From contig NC_071354.1 in NCBI RefSeq assembly GCF_943734655.1, positions 175,556,411-175,620,410 on the forward strand: 64,000 bases of DNA. Reading direction: 5' to 3'. The notes beneath the pieces were generated by a model. That model did not search any database and was not told where the DNA came from. It worked only from the letters and a program-made list of their open reading frames with translations. Position numbers and translations under genes: made by a program. This DNA is from Sabethes cyaneus. Lineage: Eukaryota > Arthropoda > Insecta > Diptera > Culicidae. Of the stretch, positions 36,190 to 48,175 are shown piece by piece. Each line of letters opens with the position of its first letter. Positions within the stretch are counted from its first letter, which is position 1.

Positions 36190-36490
36190 CTTTCGTTATT
36201 GATCTTTCATGCTTTGCCTTTGCCTTATGCTTTTCCGATTTCCGGTTTGGTTGTTCGTTTTTTCTTAATATCTGCCTTTCTGGCAACTTTACATCGACTT
36301 TTTATCACTGTCTTGTGGTTCGTTATTATTTTTTATTGTCTCCTGTGGCGTTTTTGGTTGCTTTTGATGGGGTCTTGTCGTCCTCATTTGTGGTCTGTTT
36401 TGGCATTCGGCATTCCTTGTCACTGGTTTGTTGTCGTTTTATTGTTTCTTCTTCGCCTTTTCTGCATCTATTTTTCGTCGTTTCGTCTTT
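36190..36490. repeat. T-rich degenerate satellite block
   Basis: Runs of T with interspersed GTCG, CGCC and TGCC phrases. It begins the long T-rich domain that continues, between insertions, to about 54965. Confidence 0.7.
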
Positions 36491-37520
36491 TGACGTAGGA
36501 CTACGTCTTATGGCAAGCTTTGAGATAGGGTGTCATTCCAAAAAATCGAAAAATGCGAGCGTCACGAAAAATGAAAGGTTTTGAGCGCTAATAGCTCAGC
36601 GGTTTTCCGATCGATTTTCAATATTCTTACACCAATCGATCGGAAAATCTTCTAAAAATTTACCTAAATGAAGAAATGTATGGATTCTTGATGTTGAACT
36701 ATTGAAAAATTGAAAATAATGAACCTATGTTGTTCCAGAATTCTCGCTTCGTAATTGATTGGTTGGAAGATTCTTTGGGATGATCTAAACCTATACCAAT
36801 TTGATATCTGTGCTTGGGAAGTAAGCCAAAACAAGTGACAAAGTTTTCTCATTTCAACAAGCTTTCTTAACACCGCGGTTAAACCTAGACCATTTTGATG
36901 TCCTTGCTTGGGAAGTACGCCAGAAAGAGTGACAAAGCCCCCTCGTGCCAATAGATTTCTTACGAACGCGATTAAACCTAGTCCAATTTGATGTCTGTGT
37001 TAGTGTGATGCAGTGTGCCAGAAAAAATGGCACAAGTTCGTTGTTCCAACAGATCGCAAATTCTTTACTGCGAGACGATTAAACGTAGGCGAATTTGATA
37101 TCTGTGTTCGAAAAATTTGCTACAGCTGTAGTGTTCGGTTATAATACGACTTTGTATGAATACGCATGCTTGCCGTTTCATTAGAAGTATAGTGAAAAGA
37201 TGTGCTGTTGATAAAATAGGATTGAATTGGTAAAATCCCTTCAACGTGGGGAACCATGGGTAATAAAAACAATCTTTAATTTCAGTAATGCAGCAGGAAA
37301 GCAATAGTTTGTGTTCTTGATTTTGTTAAATTGTTTTCAAATGCACAATTTTTTGAGAATTGAACGTATGCGATGTTACTACCTTGATAAATGTTACATA
37401 CAACGCATGTAGCAACGCATGTATATGTTGCATATAGCATGTATACATGAAGAATCGAATGATTATAAGCATAAATACATGCTACTATCACTACAAAGAG
37501 ACTTACATAGTCCTGCGTCA
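36491..37520. mobile_element. Element with TGACGNAGGACTAYGT inverted ends
   Basis: The left end TGACGTAGGACTACGT and the right end, read inverted, TGACGCAGGACTATGT form a 16-bp inverted repeat with two mismatches, bordered on both sides by T-rich satellite. The interior carries four tandem ~94-107-bp units at about 36770-37110. The right 180 bases recur inverted at 61325-62305, and the phrase just beyond the end, ACACAACCCCTCTGATTTTT, recurs near 52070, so the true right border may lie at about 37558. Confidence 0.65.
36770..37110. repeat. ~94-107-bp tandem repeat, four units
   Basis: Units contain TTAAACCTAGTCCAATTTGA, GTCTGTGCTTGGGAAGTACG and AGTGACAAAG-like phrases, starting near 36787, 36880, 36974 and 37081. 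They lie inside the element at 36491. Confidence 0.8.
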
Positions 37521-37547
37521 CCTATATATGCGGTCGTGTCTTGTACA

Positions 37548-38703
37548 CAACCCCTCTGATTTTTTTTATTATCTCTCTCGACGTTTTTTGTCACTTGGCG
37601 TTTTTCTAGCATTTTTCCATCGTATTTTAGTCGTCTTTCGTCTTTCATTTGCATCGCATTTTCTCCTACTTGTCAACACTTTTTCATTATATTTTCGCCA
37701 CCTCTTCATTGTCTTTTTTTTTATCTATTTGATGACTTTTCATCGTTCTTATGTCGCCTTTCGTTATATCTTTGTCGTTTTAGCGACGCCTTTTCGCCAT
37801 CTTTTTGTCATCTCTTTTTGGACTTTTTAAAGCATTTTTCGTCTTTTTGTTATCTCTCTGTCGAATATTTGTTGTCTTTTCATGGTTTATTTGCTATTTT
37901 TACATTGACTGAAGTTTTTGGAGCGTCTTAGTAGAATACGATAGTAGTTTTCTTTTTATTTAATTTCACAGTTTTACAGTACATTTTCGTCGTCTATTCG
38001 TTATTTTGTGACCTCTGTTTTTGCATTTATTCCGCTAACCCAATGCTTTTCTGGCATACAAAAAAGATATATCTAAAATGTTATTTTTTGCTGTCGTCGT
38101 CGCTGTTTCGTCGTTCTTTATGTCCTTCATTCGTCGATTTTTGCATATTTTGTCACTTTTCTGACGGTTTTTAACGATTTTTTTGTCGTGTTTTCTGCTT
38201 TCGTTGTTTTTTTTTTCAGTTTTTTGCCGTTTTTGTTCTCTCTTTTTGTTGCTGTTTTGGTGTCTTTTAGTTCTCAATTTTTCGTTCTATTTTTGCATGT
38301 ATTATGCGCTTTCTAAACATCTTTTTGTCTCGCTTTTTTGTTTTGACAGCTTGTCGTTGTCTTTATCGTATTTTCATGTTATTTTCGTTGACTTTTATCA
38401 CCGTTTCTGTCATTGTTTGTCGGTGTTTTCAGCGGCTTTTTGAAATTTTTGTTGTCTTTTATGTTGCTGCTTCGTCATCATTTTGTCGATTTTTCTTCGT
38501 TATTTTTTAATTTATTCATCGTCTGTGTTAGTATTTTCGCCGTTGTTGTTGTCTTTATGTACGGCACCTTTTTGGAGTTCAAGACAATAAAGAATGTTGA
38601 CTTTTTATTGCCCTATTATCGTATATCTGTCCTTTAATCGTCGTTTTTTGCATATTTTGTCGCCTCTTTGTTTTGTTTTTTGTTGTTGCTGTTTTCGTTA
38701 TCT
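37548..38703. repeat. T-rich degenerate satellite block
   Basis: Quasi-periodic GTCGTTTTT / CGTCTTTT phrases every 12-20 bases. Frames here encode F/V/L-rich strings and the opposite strand encodes K/R/N-rich strings; neither is a gene. A 63-base fold-back remnant is embedded at 37909. Confidence 0.8.
37909..37971. mobile_element. 63-bp deletion derivative of the fold-back element
   Basis: It keeps only the terminal parts of the element seen at 14399: CTGAAGTTTTTGGAGCGTCT and TTTATTTAATTTCACAG. The flanks are TTTTACATTGA and TTTTACAGTAC, an eroded 9-10-bp duplication. Confidence 0.75.
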
Positions 38704-38868
38704 AGCAAAGCCTAGGTGCTACATTCCGTTATCGAAACTTGATCTTCTGATTTTATACGACAGACTTCGCAACCAGCTGTTAGAGTACAGGCCAATTGCA
38801 GAGCCAGTTGCTATGATCTTATTGACTCTAATAGCCTCTCCCAGTTGAGATTCGAATGTTCGAGATTT
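38704..38868 (-). mobile_element. tRNA-derived SINE copy, 5'-truncated
   Basis: Reverse-complement match to the tail and body of the SINE at 40266: GCAAAGCCTAGGTGCTACAT, TATACGACAGACTTCGCAAC and TTAGAGTACAGGCCAATTG. The tRNA-like head is missing or eroded beyond TTCGAATGTTCGAG. Confidence 0.75.
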
Positions 38869-40252
38869 TATGTTGTTTCCAACATATTTTCATCTTCTGT
38901 TTGTCGTTATTTAACCTCTGGTTTTAACCTTTTCGACGGTTGTTTCATTGCCTTTTGGTTATTCGTGTCATTTTTTCTTGCTGCTTTGGGTTCTTTTCGT
39001 CGTCATTTTGTTGATTTTTTCCATTGTTTTGTTATCTTTCCATTGTCTTTTGTCGTCGTTTCGTTTTTGTGTGTTTTTTACTGTGATTTCTTCATTCTTT
39101 CGCCGTCTTTCTGTCCTTTATTTGTGCTTTATTTGTCGTTTTTTTTTGCTATTTTCGCCTTTTTCACGTTTTCAAAGCGCTTTTTCTATCGAGTTTTCTG
39201 TTTTTGTTGTTTTTTTGACGGCTCTTTGCCGTTTGAGTAGTCTTTTTTGTTGCTGTCTTAGCGTCTTTTCGTCGTATTTTTTTCAACGTTTTTTACGTGT
39301 TTTGTCATGTTTTTTACACCTTTTGAACATCTTTTTGTTCCGTTTTTGTGTTTTTTGTAGCTGTATTAGCGTCTTTTTGTTGTTTCTACATCGTATTTTC
39401 ATGTCATTTCCGTTTTCTGTTTGTCGTTTTTTGACCACCGTTTTTGGCATTTTCCGTAGATTTTTTTGACTTTTTATGTGTCTTTTCTGTTACTGTTTAA
39501 TCATCATTTTGTCGAATTTTTAACGTTTTTTGTCGACGAAAACGAATCAGATCGTTTCGCAGTTTTGGTTGTCTTTACGTCACCTTTTTGGGATTTTTCG
39601 TCGTCCTGTTTGATGTAAAGATAAAATGTCTACGTTTTTCTGCCTGTTCGTCGTTTTTCTGTCCGTCGTTTTTTGCGTATTTTGTCGCATATTTGTTTTG
39701 TCTTTTGTTACTTTTTTGGTGAATATTCGTCGTCTTCATCAAATTTTTGTTGTGTTTCCGTCTTCTGTTTGTCGTTTTTAGACTTCTAGTGTAGTTGAGT
39801 CTAGTGTTCTTCGTCGCTTTTTTCGGCACCTTTTTACTGTTTGTATCGTTTTTTTCTAGCTACTTTGGCATCTTTCCATCGACGATTTGTTGATTTTTTT
39901 CGTTTTTTTGTTATCTTTTCATCGTCTTTTATCGTCGTTTTGCCGTTTTTGTGGTTGTCTTTGCGCTACTTTTTTGGTCGTTCTGTTTGTTGTCTGTCTT
40001 TTTACTGTCTTTTCATCACTCTTCCGTCGAATTTCTGTCGTACATTCGTCGTCTTTTTTTTGCTTGTTTTGTCGCCGTCTTTTTTCATCGTATTTTTGTC
40101 GTTTTTCGTCGTCTTTTCGCCATCTTTTAATCATCCCGTCGTTTTTCTTCACAGGATTTTTTTTTTCATCTTTTTATCGCCTTTTGTTGGGTTTTCTGAA
40201 GGCTTAAAAGTTTTGTCAACAGTTTTTAATCATCGCGTGAAATGAGTAAAGT
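38869..40252. repeat. T-rich degenerate satellite block
   Basis: Same GTCGTTTTT / CATCTTTT texture as 37548-38703. Long overlapping frames (for example 38948-39469) come from composition only. Confidence 0.8.
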
Positions 40253-40265
40253 TAATTAGTGCAAA

Positions 40266-40474
40266 GGAGAAGCCTCCCAGTTGGCTTTGAGGTATGACGC
40301 TGGCCCAATAAGCCAGTCGTCGTATGTTCGAATCTCGGCTGGGTAAGGCTGTTAGGAGTCAATAGTATCGTAGCAACTGGCCCTGCAATTGTCCTGTATT
40401 CTAACAGGTGGCTGCGAAGTCTGTCGTATAAAAACAGAAGTTCAAGTTTCGTTAACGGAATGTAGCACCTAGGC
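40266..40474 (+). mobile_element. Intact tRNA-derived SINE with 13-bp target duplication
   Basis: A 209-bp element flanked by the perfect 13-bp direct repeat TAATTAGTGCAAA (40253-40265 and 40475-40487). The head carries pol III promoter signals: an A-box-like TATGACGCTGG and a B-box GTTCGAATC. The body includes TCGTAGCAACTGGCCCTGCA and GTCTGTCGTATAAAAACAG, and the end is AATGTAGCACCTAGGC. The body and tail recall Feilai-type SINEs of mosquitoes. Two minus-strand copies lie at 15905 and 38704. Confidence 0.9.
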
Positions 40475-40487
40475 TAATTAGTGCAAA

Positions 40488-40889
40488 TAAGACAAGGATT
40501 TCAGCTATTTGGTAATGTGTGAATAAACAGAAAAGAAAATATTTCGTCTTTTTCCCGTACTCCAATAAGAAAATATCAGTATGTATTATTGCTAATGTGC
40601 ATATATTACAGTCAGAGAACCTGAAAATGAAAAACAGGGTTGCCAGATTTTGCTAAAGAATAATCAGTAGTTTGACCATCTGTGTTTTTATCACCGAAGC
40701 AAGGGTCATAACTTCATTTTAAAATTAATAATTAGCAAACTCTAAAAAAGATTAATTTTAGTTTGCATACAAGTTTTACGGGCATTTATGTTTCATTTGA
40801 AGCTATTTAAATCAAATCAATCCGTTTTTGAATCAAATCGGTTTATGATACATTTGTAATTTGAATTAAATCATTCAAGCATGCCTACT
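40488..40889. other. AT-rich spacer, nothing recognised
   Basis: No gene, tandem repeat or known element is visible. Confidence 0.4.
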
Positions 40890-41180
40890 CTCGACTTGAT
40901 CTTCGTATTTGTTTTTACGTCTTTTATTTTTCATTTTTCACTGTTTAGATTTTTCATGTTTTGCCTTTGTCTTTTTTGTTGTGTGTACTGAGTCGCCTTT
41001 TGGTTTCGTCTTCTTGCCGTTTTTCGTTGCCATTTTAACGCCTGTTGGTCGTTTCTCGTTTTTCTATTTAACATCCGTATTTCTGGCATCTTTACATTAT
41101 TTTTTTGCCTCTTTCCAGTGATTTGCCCTTATTTCCATCGCCTTCTGTGACGTTTTAGTTGCTCTTCAAGGCGTCTTTTT
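40890..41180. repeat. T-rich degenerate satellite block
   Basis: Short block of the same pyrimidine-rich array, preceding the inverted-repeat element at 41184 and T-run copy 2. Confidence 0.7.
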
Positions 41181-41183
41181 ATT

Positions 41184-41401
41184 ACGAGTTAAGTTAGTTG
41201 CTTTCAAAGCACTGAAGAATGCTGTATGCAACAGTCGAAATACGTATCTGCGGATTGTTTACGTGAGTGGATGGTTAGTTTAGCTATGTTATAGTTATAG
41301 TGTAGTTATAGTATAGTGAAATTTTGTAAGTATCCTTAAGGTGAACATTGTGTAGTATAATTCTAGTAGAATAAAACGGAAACCTTTCTAACTTAACTCG
41401 T
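41184..41401. mobile_element. Small element with 14-bp perfect inverted ends
   Basis: ACGAGTTAAGTTAG at 41184-41197 is mirrored exactly by CTAACTTAACTCGT at 41388-41401. The adjoining sequence, read on the minus strand from about 41432, has GAGCGTCTTAGAAGAAT, close to the left end of the fold-back family at 14399, so it may be a relative. Target duplication not determined. Confidence 0.6.
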
Positions 41402-41451
41402 ATTCGAGATTCTTCTAAGACGCTCAATGTAATAACTTTTAAATAGTTTTT

Positions 41452-43519
41452 ACCTTTGTTATACTATATAACAAAGGTTTAGAAATTGGTCGAAAAACGC
41501 GAAATAGAACCAAGGCCCGGAGGGCCAATTGTCATATACCAATCGATAGGGTTCGACGAATTGAGCAATGTCTGTATGTGTGTGTGTGTGTGTGTGTATG
41601 TATGTGTGTGCAGCTCATTTTCAATCGCCTGTTTCTCGGAGATGGCTGAGCCGATTCATCCACTATTACTTTTGTTTGAAAGGTATTCATGCCTAGTATA
41701 TCACTATTCGGTTGTTTCGTGGTACGACGTTTCGTTTAAAAGTTATAGGCAAAAATGTGAAAACTACGTGACACGGTTTTTTCCGAAACTACCCAACCAA
41801 TTTTAATGATCTTAGTATCAAATGAAAGCTCTTGCCATCGTTAAACTTTTTACAAAGTTTCATTGAAAACCAATATTCAGTTTAAAAGTTACGCTTAAAA
41901 AACCTTTTTTGACAAGGTCCAAATGATCGCCTGTTTCTTAGAGATGGCCAAACGGATTTATGCGCTATCAGTTTCATTTGGAAGGTAATATAGCCGGATA
42001 GATCACTATTGAATTGTTTTTTGATTGGACTTTTAGTTTGAAAGTTATGAGCAACCGTATACACTACACCAAAATTTGCTATAATTTATAATAATTTTAA
42101 CCAAGTTAATTTGCCTAATTTCAATTATTTTAATGTCAAACGAGAGGTTTTGACACTACGAATATATATGCAAAATTTCATAAGAATTGGTTTTTCCGGT
42201 CAAAAGATATTAACCCTCGAACACTCGCGCCAACATTTGTAACACGGTTACTCGCGCGCACAATAGCCCCAAACCAAAGAAAACGTGCGTACTAGAGTTT
42301 TGACTAGGAAAAATTGGTTTCAAGTTTATCGAACCTTTGGAAGAGTTTTTTGAAATTGAATGCTCTATCGTCTGGTAGAATTTAAATTTTGACTAATCCC
42401 CCTAAAAGTGAAATTAAGAAATTATTTTCCTACAGTTTCAATATAAAACATTGATGTGTTCTGCAAAGTTTCAGAGCATATTATTATAAGAAATTTTACT
42501 GAAGACAGTAACCTTCTATCTCTTCAGCGAAGATAGAGAAATCTTATTTATTGTACATGCACTTGTAAAATCAGTTTTTCTATTTTAGCTCATTTTGTAA
42601 TTGTTGTATGACTTTTTCATTATACAAATAGTAAAAATACACAACATTGCTGAATATAGTATAGTTCTGTGTCTGCTTGTTTAGGATCTGTAGAGCTTTG
42701 ATTATAAAAAACACCCTAATTTTAACTCCGAATTATTCGACTGCCAACACACGGATACATTTGAAACATTTTACATTTGCTGATAGTTTTGCTGCACACA
42801 GACACCATTTTTCTATATGAAGAAACGAGAGAAAATGCCAGTTGGGGACAACTGCGGTACACCTTACGTGCTGCTTGCTTCGTTTCTGTGATGTCGGTTT
42901 ATGCTGATCTATTTTCCTAACATAAGTATTAATGCTTCGAATAATTCTGCCATTTTGCTCATAACAAATTTATTGAAGAACATACGTTAGTTAAACAATG
43001 AGTTGTAACTATATAACAATATGGCAATCAAAAACCTACACATGTTGTACAAAATACAACAGCGTGAGTAACCGTTAATTAATAAAACCGAGTAACCGAG
43101 TTAATAAAAATTGATGAAATTTATTCAAGAAAACTTTATTGATGCGAATCAAATAGAATGGCATTACAGGAAATTATACATAGTTCAAAAACTTATAAAC
43201 TAGACCTTTACTACGCAATGTATATGTTAAAGAATAATATTTCTTCTTACAACTTACTTTTACTTGCACTTACCCACATTAGTAACAACTTACTCAGCAA
43301 TTTCATGAGAAAAGGAACTATCAAAATTTATAAGTGCTTCTATTTTGTTCAAATTTTGTAAACTTATTCAATTTCCAAAAATTTTTATGTAAACCAACGC
43401 ACAATGCAACGTTAACCAATAGATGAATTATTTTCCGAAGACGTGTCGATTTCTATCTCAAATAGCAAGCAAGACCGTATAACAAAGGTTGCTTTCACCA
43501 CTAGGTGGATTAAATCAGG
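41452..43519 (+). mobile_element. T-run element, copy 2 (2.07 kb)
   Basis: Full-length. Starts with the ACCTTTGTTATA palindrome after T5, has a (TG)n tract near 41576-41611, and ends GTATAACAAAGG plus the CCACTAGGTGG hairpin tail, followed by T7. Colinear with copies 1, 3 and 4 apart from small indels; about 150 bases present near 43300-43470 are absent from copy 1. Non-coding. Confidence 0.85.
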
Positions 43520-43713
43520 TTTTTTTATTGCCATTTAGAATCTGTTTTGGCATTTTTTGTTGTTGTTTTTTCTTAATATCACCTCATCATCACCTTTTTT
43601 GTATCTATTTACAGTCTTTTTGGCATCCTTGATAATATTATTTGACATTATTATCACTTTTTTATGTTTTTCTGGCGTCTCTTCATCGTATTTCTGTTAT
43701 ATTTCGTCTTTTT
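43520..43713. repeat. T-rich satellite spacer between T-run copies 2 and 3
   Basis: Roughly 190 bases of T-rich text separate the end of copy 2 from the start of copy 3, so the two elements inserted independently into the same array rather than as a dimer. Confidence 0.7.
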
Positions 43714-45590
43714 ACCTTTGTTATACTATATAACAAAGGTTTAGGAATTGGTCGAAAAACACGAAGTTGATCCGAGGCCCGGAGGGCCGAGTCACATATA
43801 CCAATCGATAGAGCTCGACGAATTGAGCAATGTGTGTGTGTGTATGTGTGTATGTGTGTATGTGTGTATGTGTGTGTGTGCAGCTCATTTTCTATCGCCT
43901 GTTTCTCGAAGGTGGCTGAACCGATTTGACCGCTATTACTTTTGTTTGAAAGGTATTATTGCCTAGTATATCACTATAGAATTGCTTTGCGGTCCGACGT
44001 TTCGTTTAAAAGTTATAAGTAATAATGTGAAAACTACGTGACACGCGTTTCTCCGGAACTACGCAACCAATTTTAACGATCTTACTATCAAACGAAAGCT
44101 CTTGCTATTATTAAACTTTTTACCAAGTTTTATTGAAAACGGACAAGCAGTTTAAAAGTTAGCCTTAAAAAACCACTTTTGATAAGGTTCAAATGATCGC
44201 CTGTTTCTCAGAGATGGCCAAACCGATTTATGCGCTATTAGTTTTATTTGGCAGGTAATATAGCCGGATAGATCACTATTGAATGGTTTTTTGATTGGAC
44301 GTTTAATTTGAAAGTTATGAGCAATCGTATACACCACACCAAAATTAACAATAATTTATAATGATTTTAACCAAGATAATTTACCTAATTTCAATTATTT
44401 TAATATCAAACGAGAGGTTTTGACACTACGAATATATATGCAAAATTTCATTAGAATTGGTTTTACCGATCAAAAGATATTAATCCTCGAACTCTCGCGC
44501 CAACTTTTGCAACACAGTTACTCGCGCGCACAATAGCCCAAAACCAAAGAAAACGTGCGCACTAGAGTTTTGACTAGTAAAACTTGGTTTTAAATTTACC
44601 GAACCTTTGGAAGAGTTTCTTTAAAATGAATGCTCTATCAACTGGAAGAATTTAAATTTTGATTAATCCCCCTAAAAGTGAAATAAAAAAATTATTTTTC
44701 TTCAGTTTCAATATAACACATTGATGTGTTCTGCAAAGTTTTAGAGCATATTATTACAACAAATTTTGCTGGAGACTGTAACCTTCTATCTCTTCAGCGA
44801 AGACAGAGAAATCTTATTTATTGTTTCTGAATTTGTAAAATCAGTTTTTCTAGTTTAGCATTTTCTGTAATTGTTGTATGACTTTTTCATGTATTACAAA
44901 GTTATACAAATAGTAAAAATACACAACTTTGCTGAAAATAGTATACCTCTATGTTTGCTTGTTTAGGAACTGTAGAACTTTGATTATAAAAATACCCTGA
45001 TTTTAACCCCGAATTACTCGACTACCAACTGACGGATACATTTTAAACATTTTACATTTGCTGATAGTATTGCTACATACAGACACCATTTTTCCATATT
45101 AAGTAACGTGAAAAAATTCCAGTTGGGGCCAATAGCGGTACACCTCACATGCTGCTTGCTTCGTTTCTGTGCTGTCGGTTTATGCTGATCTATTTTCCTA
45201 ACAATTTAAAGTATTTTTGCATTGAATAATTCAGACATTTTGCTCATAACCAGTTTATTAAAGAATATACGTTAGTTAAACAACGATTGCTAAATATGGC
45301 ATTCAACATGGCTACGCATGTTATTCAGAATACAACAGCGTGGGTAACCGAAGGCTAATAAAAATTGATGAAATTTTTTCAAGAAAACTTTATTGATGTG
45401 AATCGAATAGAATGGCATTACAGGAATTTATGCATAGTTCAAAAACCTATAAACTAGACCTTTACTATGCAGTGTATATGTTAAAGAATAATATTTCTTC
45501 TTACAACTTACTTTTACTTGCACTTACCCACATTAGTAACAACTTACTCAGCAATTTCATGAGAAAAAGAACTATCAAAATTTGTAAGTA
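43714..45590 (+). mobile_element. T-run element, copy 3, left part
   Basis: Begins with the same palindrome after T5 and carries (TG)n near 43831-43882. It is colinear with copy 2 until ATCAAAATTTGTAAG, where the 8.48-kb TA-flanked element interrupts it. The missing 3' portion resumes at 54072. Confidence 0.88.
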
Positions 45591-46088
45591 AAATGATTTT
45601 GAAATGGACCTAGTCGAATTCTGATCTTGAATGGACCTATTTTTAAATAAGAATTTTAGGATATAATTATCAAGTCTTTGTACTGTATTTAGCTTTTATG
45701 TTTATCTTTAATCATTTCTGAACGTAAATATACTAAAATTAAATTAAAATTATAGCCAAAACTACTTTATTGCCGCGTATTTAAAAGTAGCTGTTTTTCA
45801 GCGTTTTGGCAGTCACCATAGAGTATTTTCAAACTGTTACTACCCGGAACCCTTCTGGTTTGAAATAAAACAATACTCTTAAAATGATGCTAAAATATGT
45901 GTAATTTCAATTTAGGTGTTTAAAAGTTCAGTAAAACCAGTAAAATCTTCAAATTCCTTAAAAATGTTAACCCCCTTTTTTGATCTTGAATGGACCTAGT
46001 ATTGATTTTATAATGGACCTAGTTTTGCGCTCCGAGACATCACTGCCGGTAGCTATCATTGCCTACCACCAACGAACACGTCGTTGTA

Positions 46089-47408
46089 TCTATACCTATA
46101 AAAATGGATTTCTGTCTGTCTGTCCTGTGTTCCTTATAGAATCAAAAACTACTGAACCAATCGGCGTGAAAATTTGCATGTAGAGGTTTTTGGGGCCAGG
46201 AAAGGTTTTAGTGATGGTTAGAGACCCCTCCCCCCACTAAGAGGGGGGGCTCCCATACAAATGAAACACAAATTTCCATAACTCGAGAACTAATCAAGCA
46301 AATGCAACCAAATTTGGCATGTGAAGGTTTTGGAGAGCAAGAAAATTTTCTATGGTGAATTAGGACCCCTCCCCACTTTAAGAGGAGGGGCTCCTGTACA
46401 AATGAAATACAAATTTCCTCATAACTCGAGAACTAATCAAGCGAATTGAACCAAATTTGGCGTGTAGGTGTTTTTGGAGGCAAGAATTTTTTCTGTGATG
46501 AATTAGGACCTCTTCCCACATTAGGAGGGGGGGCTCCAATACAAATGAAATACAAATTTCCCCATAACTCGAGAACTAATCAAGCAAATAGAACCAAATT
46601 CGGCATGTGGAGGTTTTTGGAGGCAAAAATATTTTCTACGGTGAATTAGGATCCTTCCACACTTCAAGAGGGGGGGCTTCTACACAAATGAAATACAAAT
46701 TTCCTCATAATTCGAGAACTAATCAAGCAAATGGAACCATATTGGCATGTGGGTGTTTTTGGAGGCAACCATTTTTCCCATTATGAATTAGGACTTCTTA
46801 CCTTTTTAGGAGGGGGGGGGGCTCCCATTCAAACGAAATACAAATTTGCTCATAACCTTAGAACTAATCAAGCAAATGGAACCAAATTTGGCATGTGAGA
46901 GTTTTAGATGGCAGAATTTTTTTTCTGTGGTGTATTACGACCCCTTTCCCTTTTAAGAGGGTGGGCTCCCATACAAATGAAATACAAATTTCCTTATAAT
47001 TTGAGTACTAATCAAGCAAATGGAACCAAATTTAGCATGTAGGAGATTTTTGAGTCTTGAATTTATTTTATGATAGTTAGAGACCTCTCACCCCTGTGGT
47101 AGGGGGATATGGACTCTCATACAAATAAAACAGAAATTTTTGCGAAACTCAAAAACTAATCCAACTCGAGAAATTCGAGACTCTTCCATAAAACATTAAT
47201 CAATAACAAGACCACAAAAACTATCTATAGTAACACTAGATCATTCAGGACGAGCCGGTCGCGAGTGTTGCCGGTGACCCGCCGTCGGAAGCGCCGCCCA
47301 CTGGGGGGCTTGCAAAACTCGAGATAGTGACAAAGATCATCCAAGATTCATGATTTATGTACAACACAGGTTAATTTGTGGCAATACGAAGTTTGTCGGG
47401 TCAGCTAG
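46089..47408 (+). mobile_element. Non-autonomous Helitron, complete ends
   Basis: The 5' end TCTATACCTATAAAAATGG is preceded by A. The 3' end GTTTGTCGGGTCAGCTAG is followed by T. A TC start, a CTAG end and A/T insertion without duplication are canonical for Helitrons, and GTCTGTCTG and ACTACTGAACCAATCGGCG near the 5' end are common in insect Helitrons. The body holds seven tandem units of about 144 bp (CAAATTTGGCATGTG, ACTCGAGAACTAATCAAGC). No Rep/helicase is present. A minus-strand relative is at 23512-24508. Confidence 0.92.
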
Positions 47409-47763
47409 TATTCTATAAAACTGCTTGTTGTCACTATAGTATCTCCGTTTATAATTAATCTATAAGCACGGGATATTGAAAGTAGGCTTGATTTATAGCC
47501 TAAATAAAAACTTAATTATATTGATATAACTAACTATCACTCATCCTTTTTCGTAGTTGCTTCATAGTGTTTGTACATTGTAGCCTCTAGTTTTGAAACT
47601 AAAAAGTCTTCCTAATTAGTTAGCTAACATATGTCATTTTATGCTTAAAATAATATAAACTTAATTTGTACAAAATCAGTATTGTACAAAAATTTTAACC
47701 ATCATTGATTAAAAGATAAGATGGATCAAAAGATAAGAGGGATACTAACTGCCTTCTGTTAAG

Positions 47764-48143
47764 GGGGCATAGTACCTTTTCAATTTTTTAAAACCTAAAT
47801 TTTTTTATTGATTATTTCGAAAGATTAACATTTTGACCATATGTGTTTGAAGTCGTTTGCATGAATTCCAAATATTGACAAAGTTACAGCTATTTGTACC
47901 GCGCATGTCTGGAGCGATTAAACAACGAGTAAAAACTTCAACGTCGTTTTCTCGAAACCAGGTTTTGAAAGTCGGTACCATAAATATCTCAAGAACGGCT
48001 CAAGCAATTCTTATGATTCTTTTTACCTTTGTTATACTATAACAAAGGTTTAAAAATTGGTCGAAAAACACGAAATTGATCCGAGGCCCGGAGGGCCAAG
48101 TCACATATACCAATCGATAGGGTTCGACGATTTGAGCAATGTC

Positions 48144-48175
<32 letters not shown>

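Noticed and set aside
41452..45590. T-run copies 2 and 3 as one tandem dimer
   Set aside because: About 190 bases of T-rich satellite separate them, and each has its own complete 5' end and flanking T-run.
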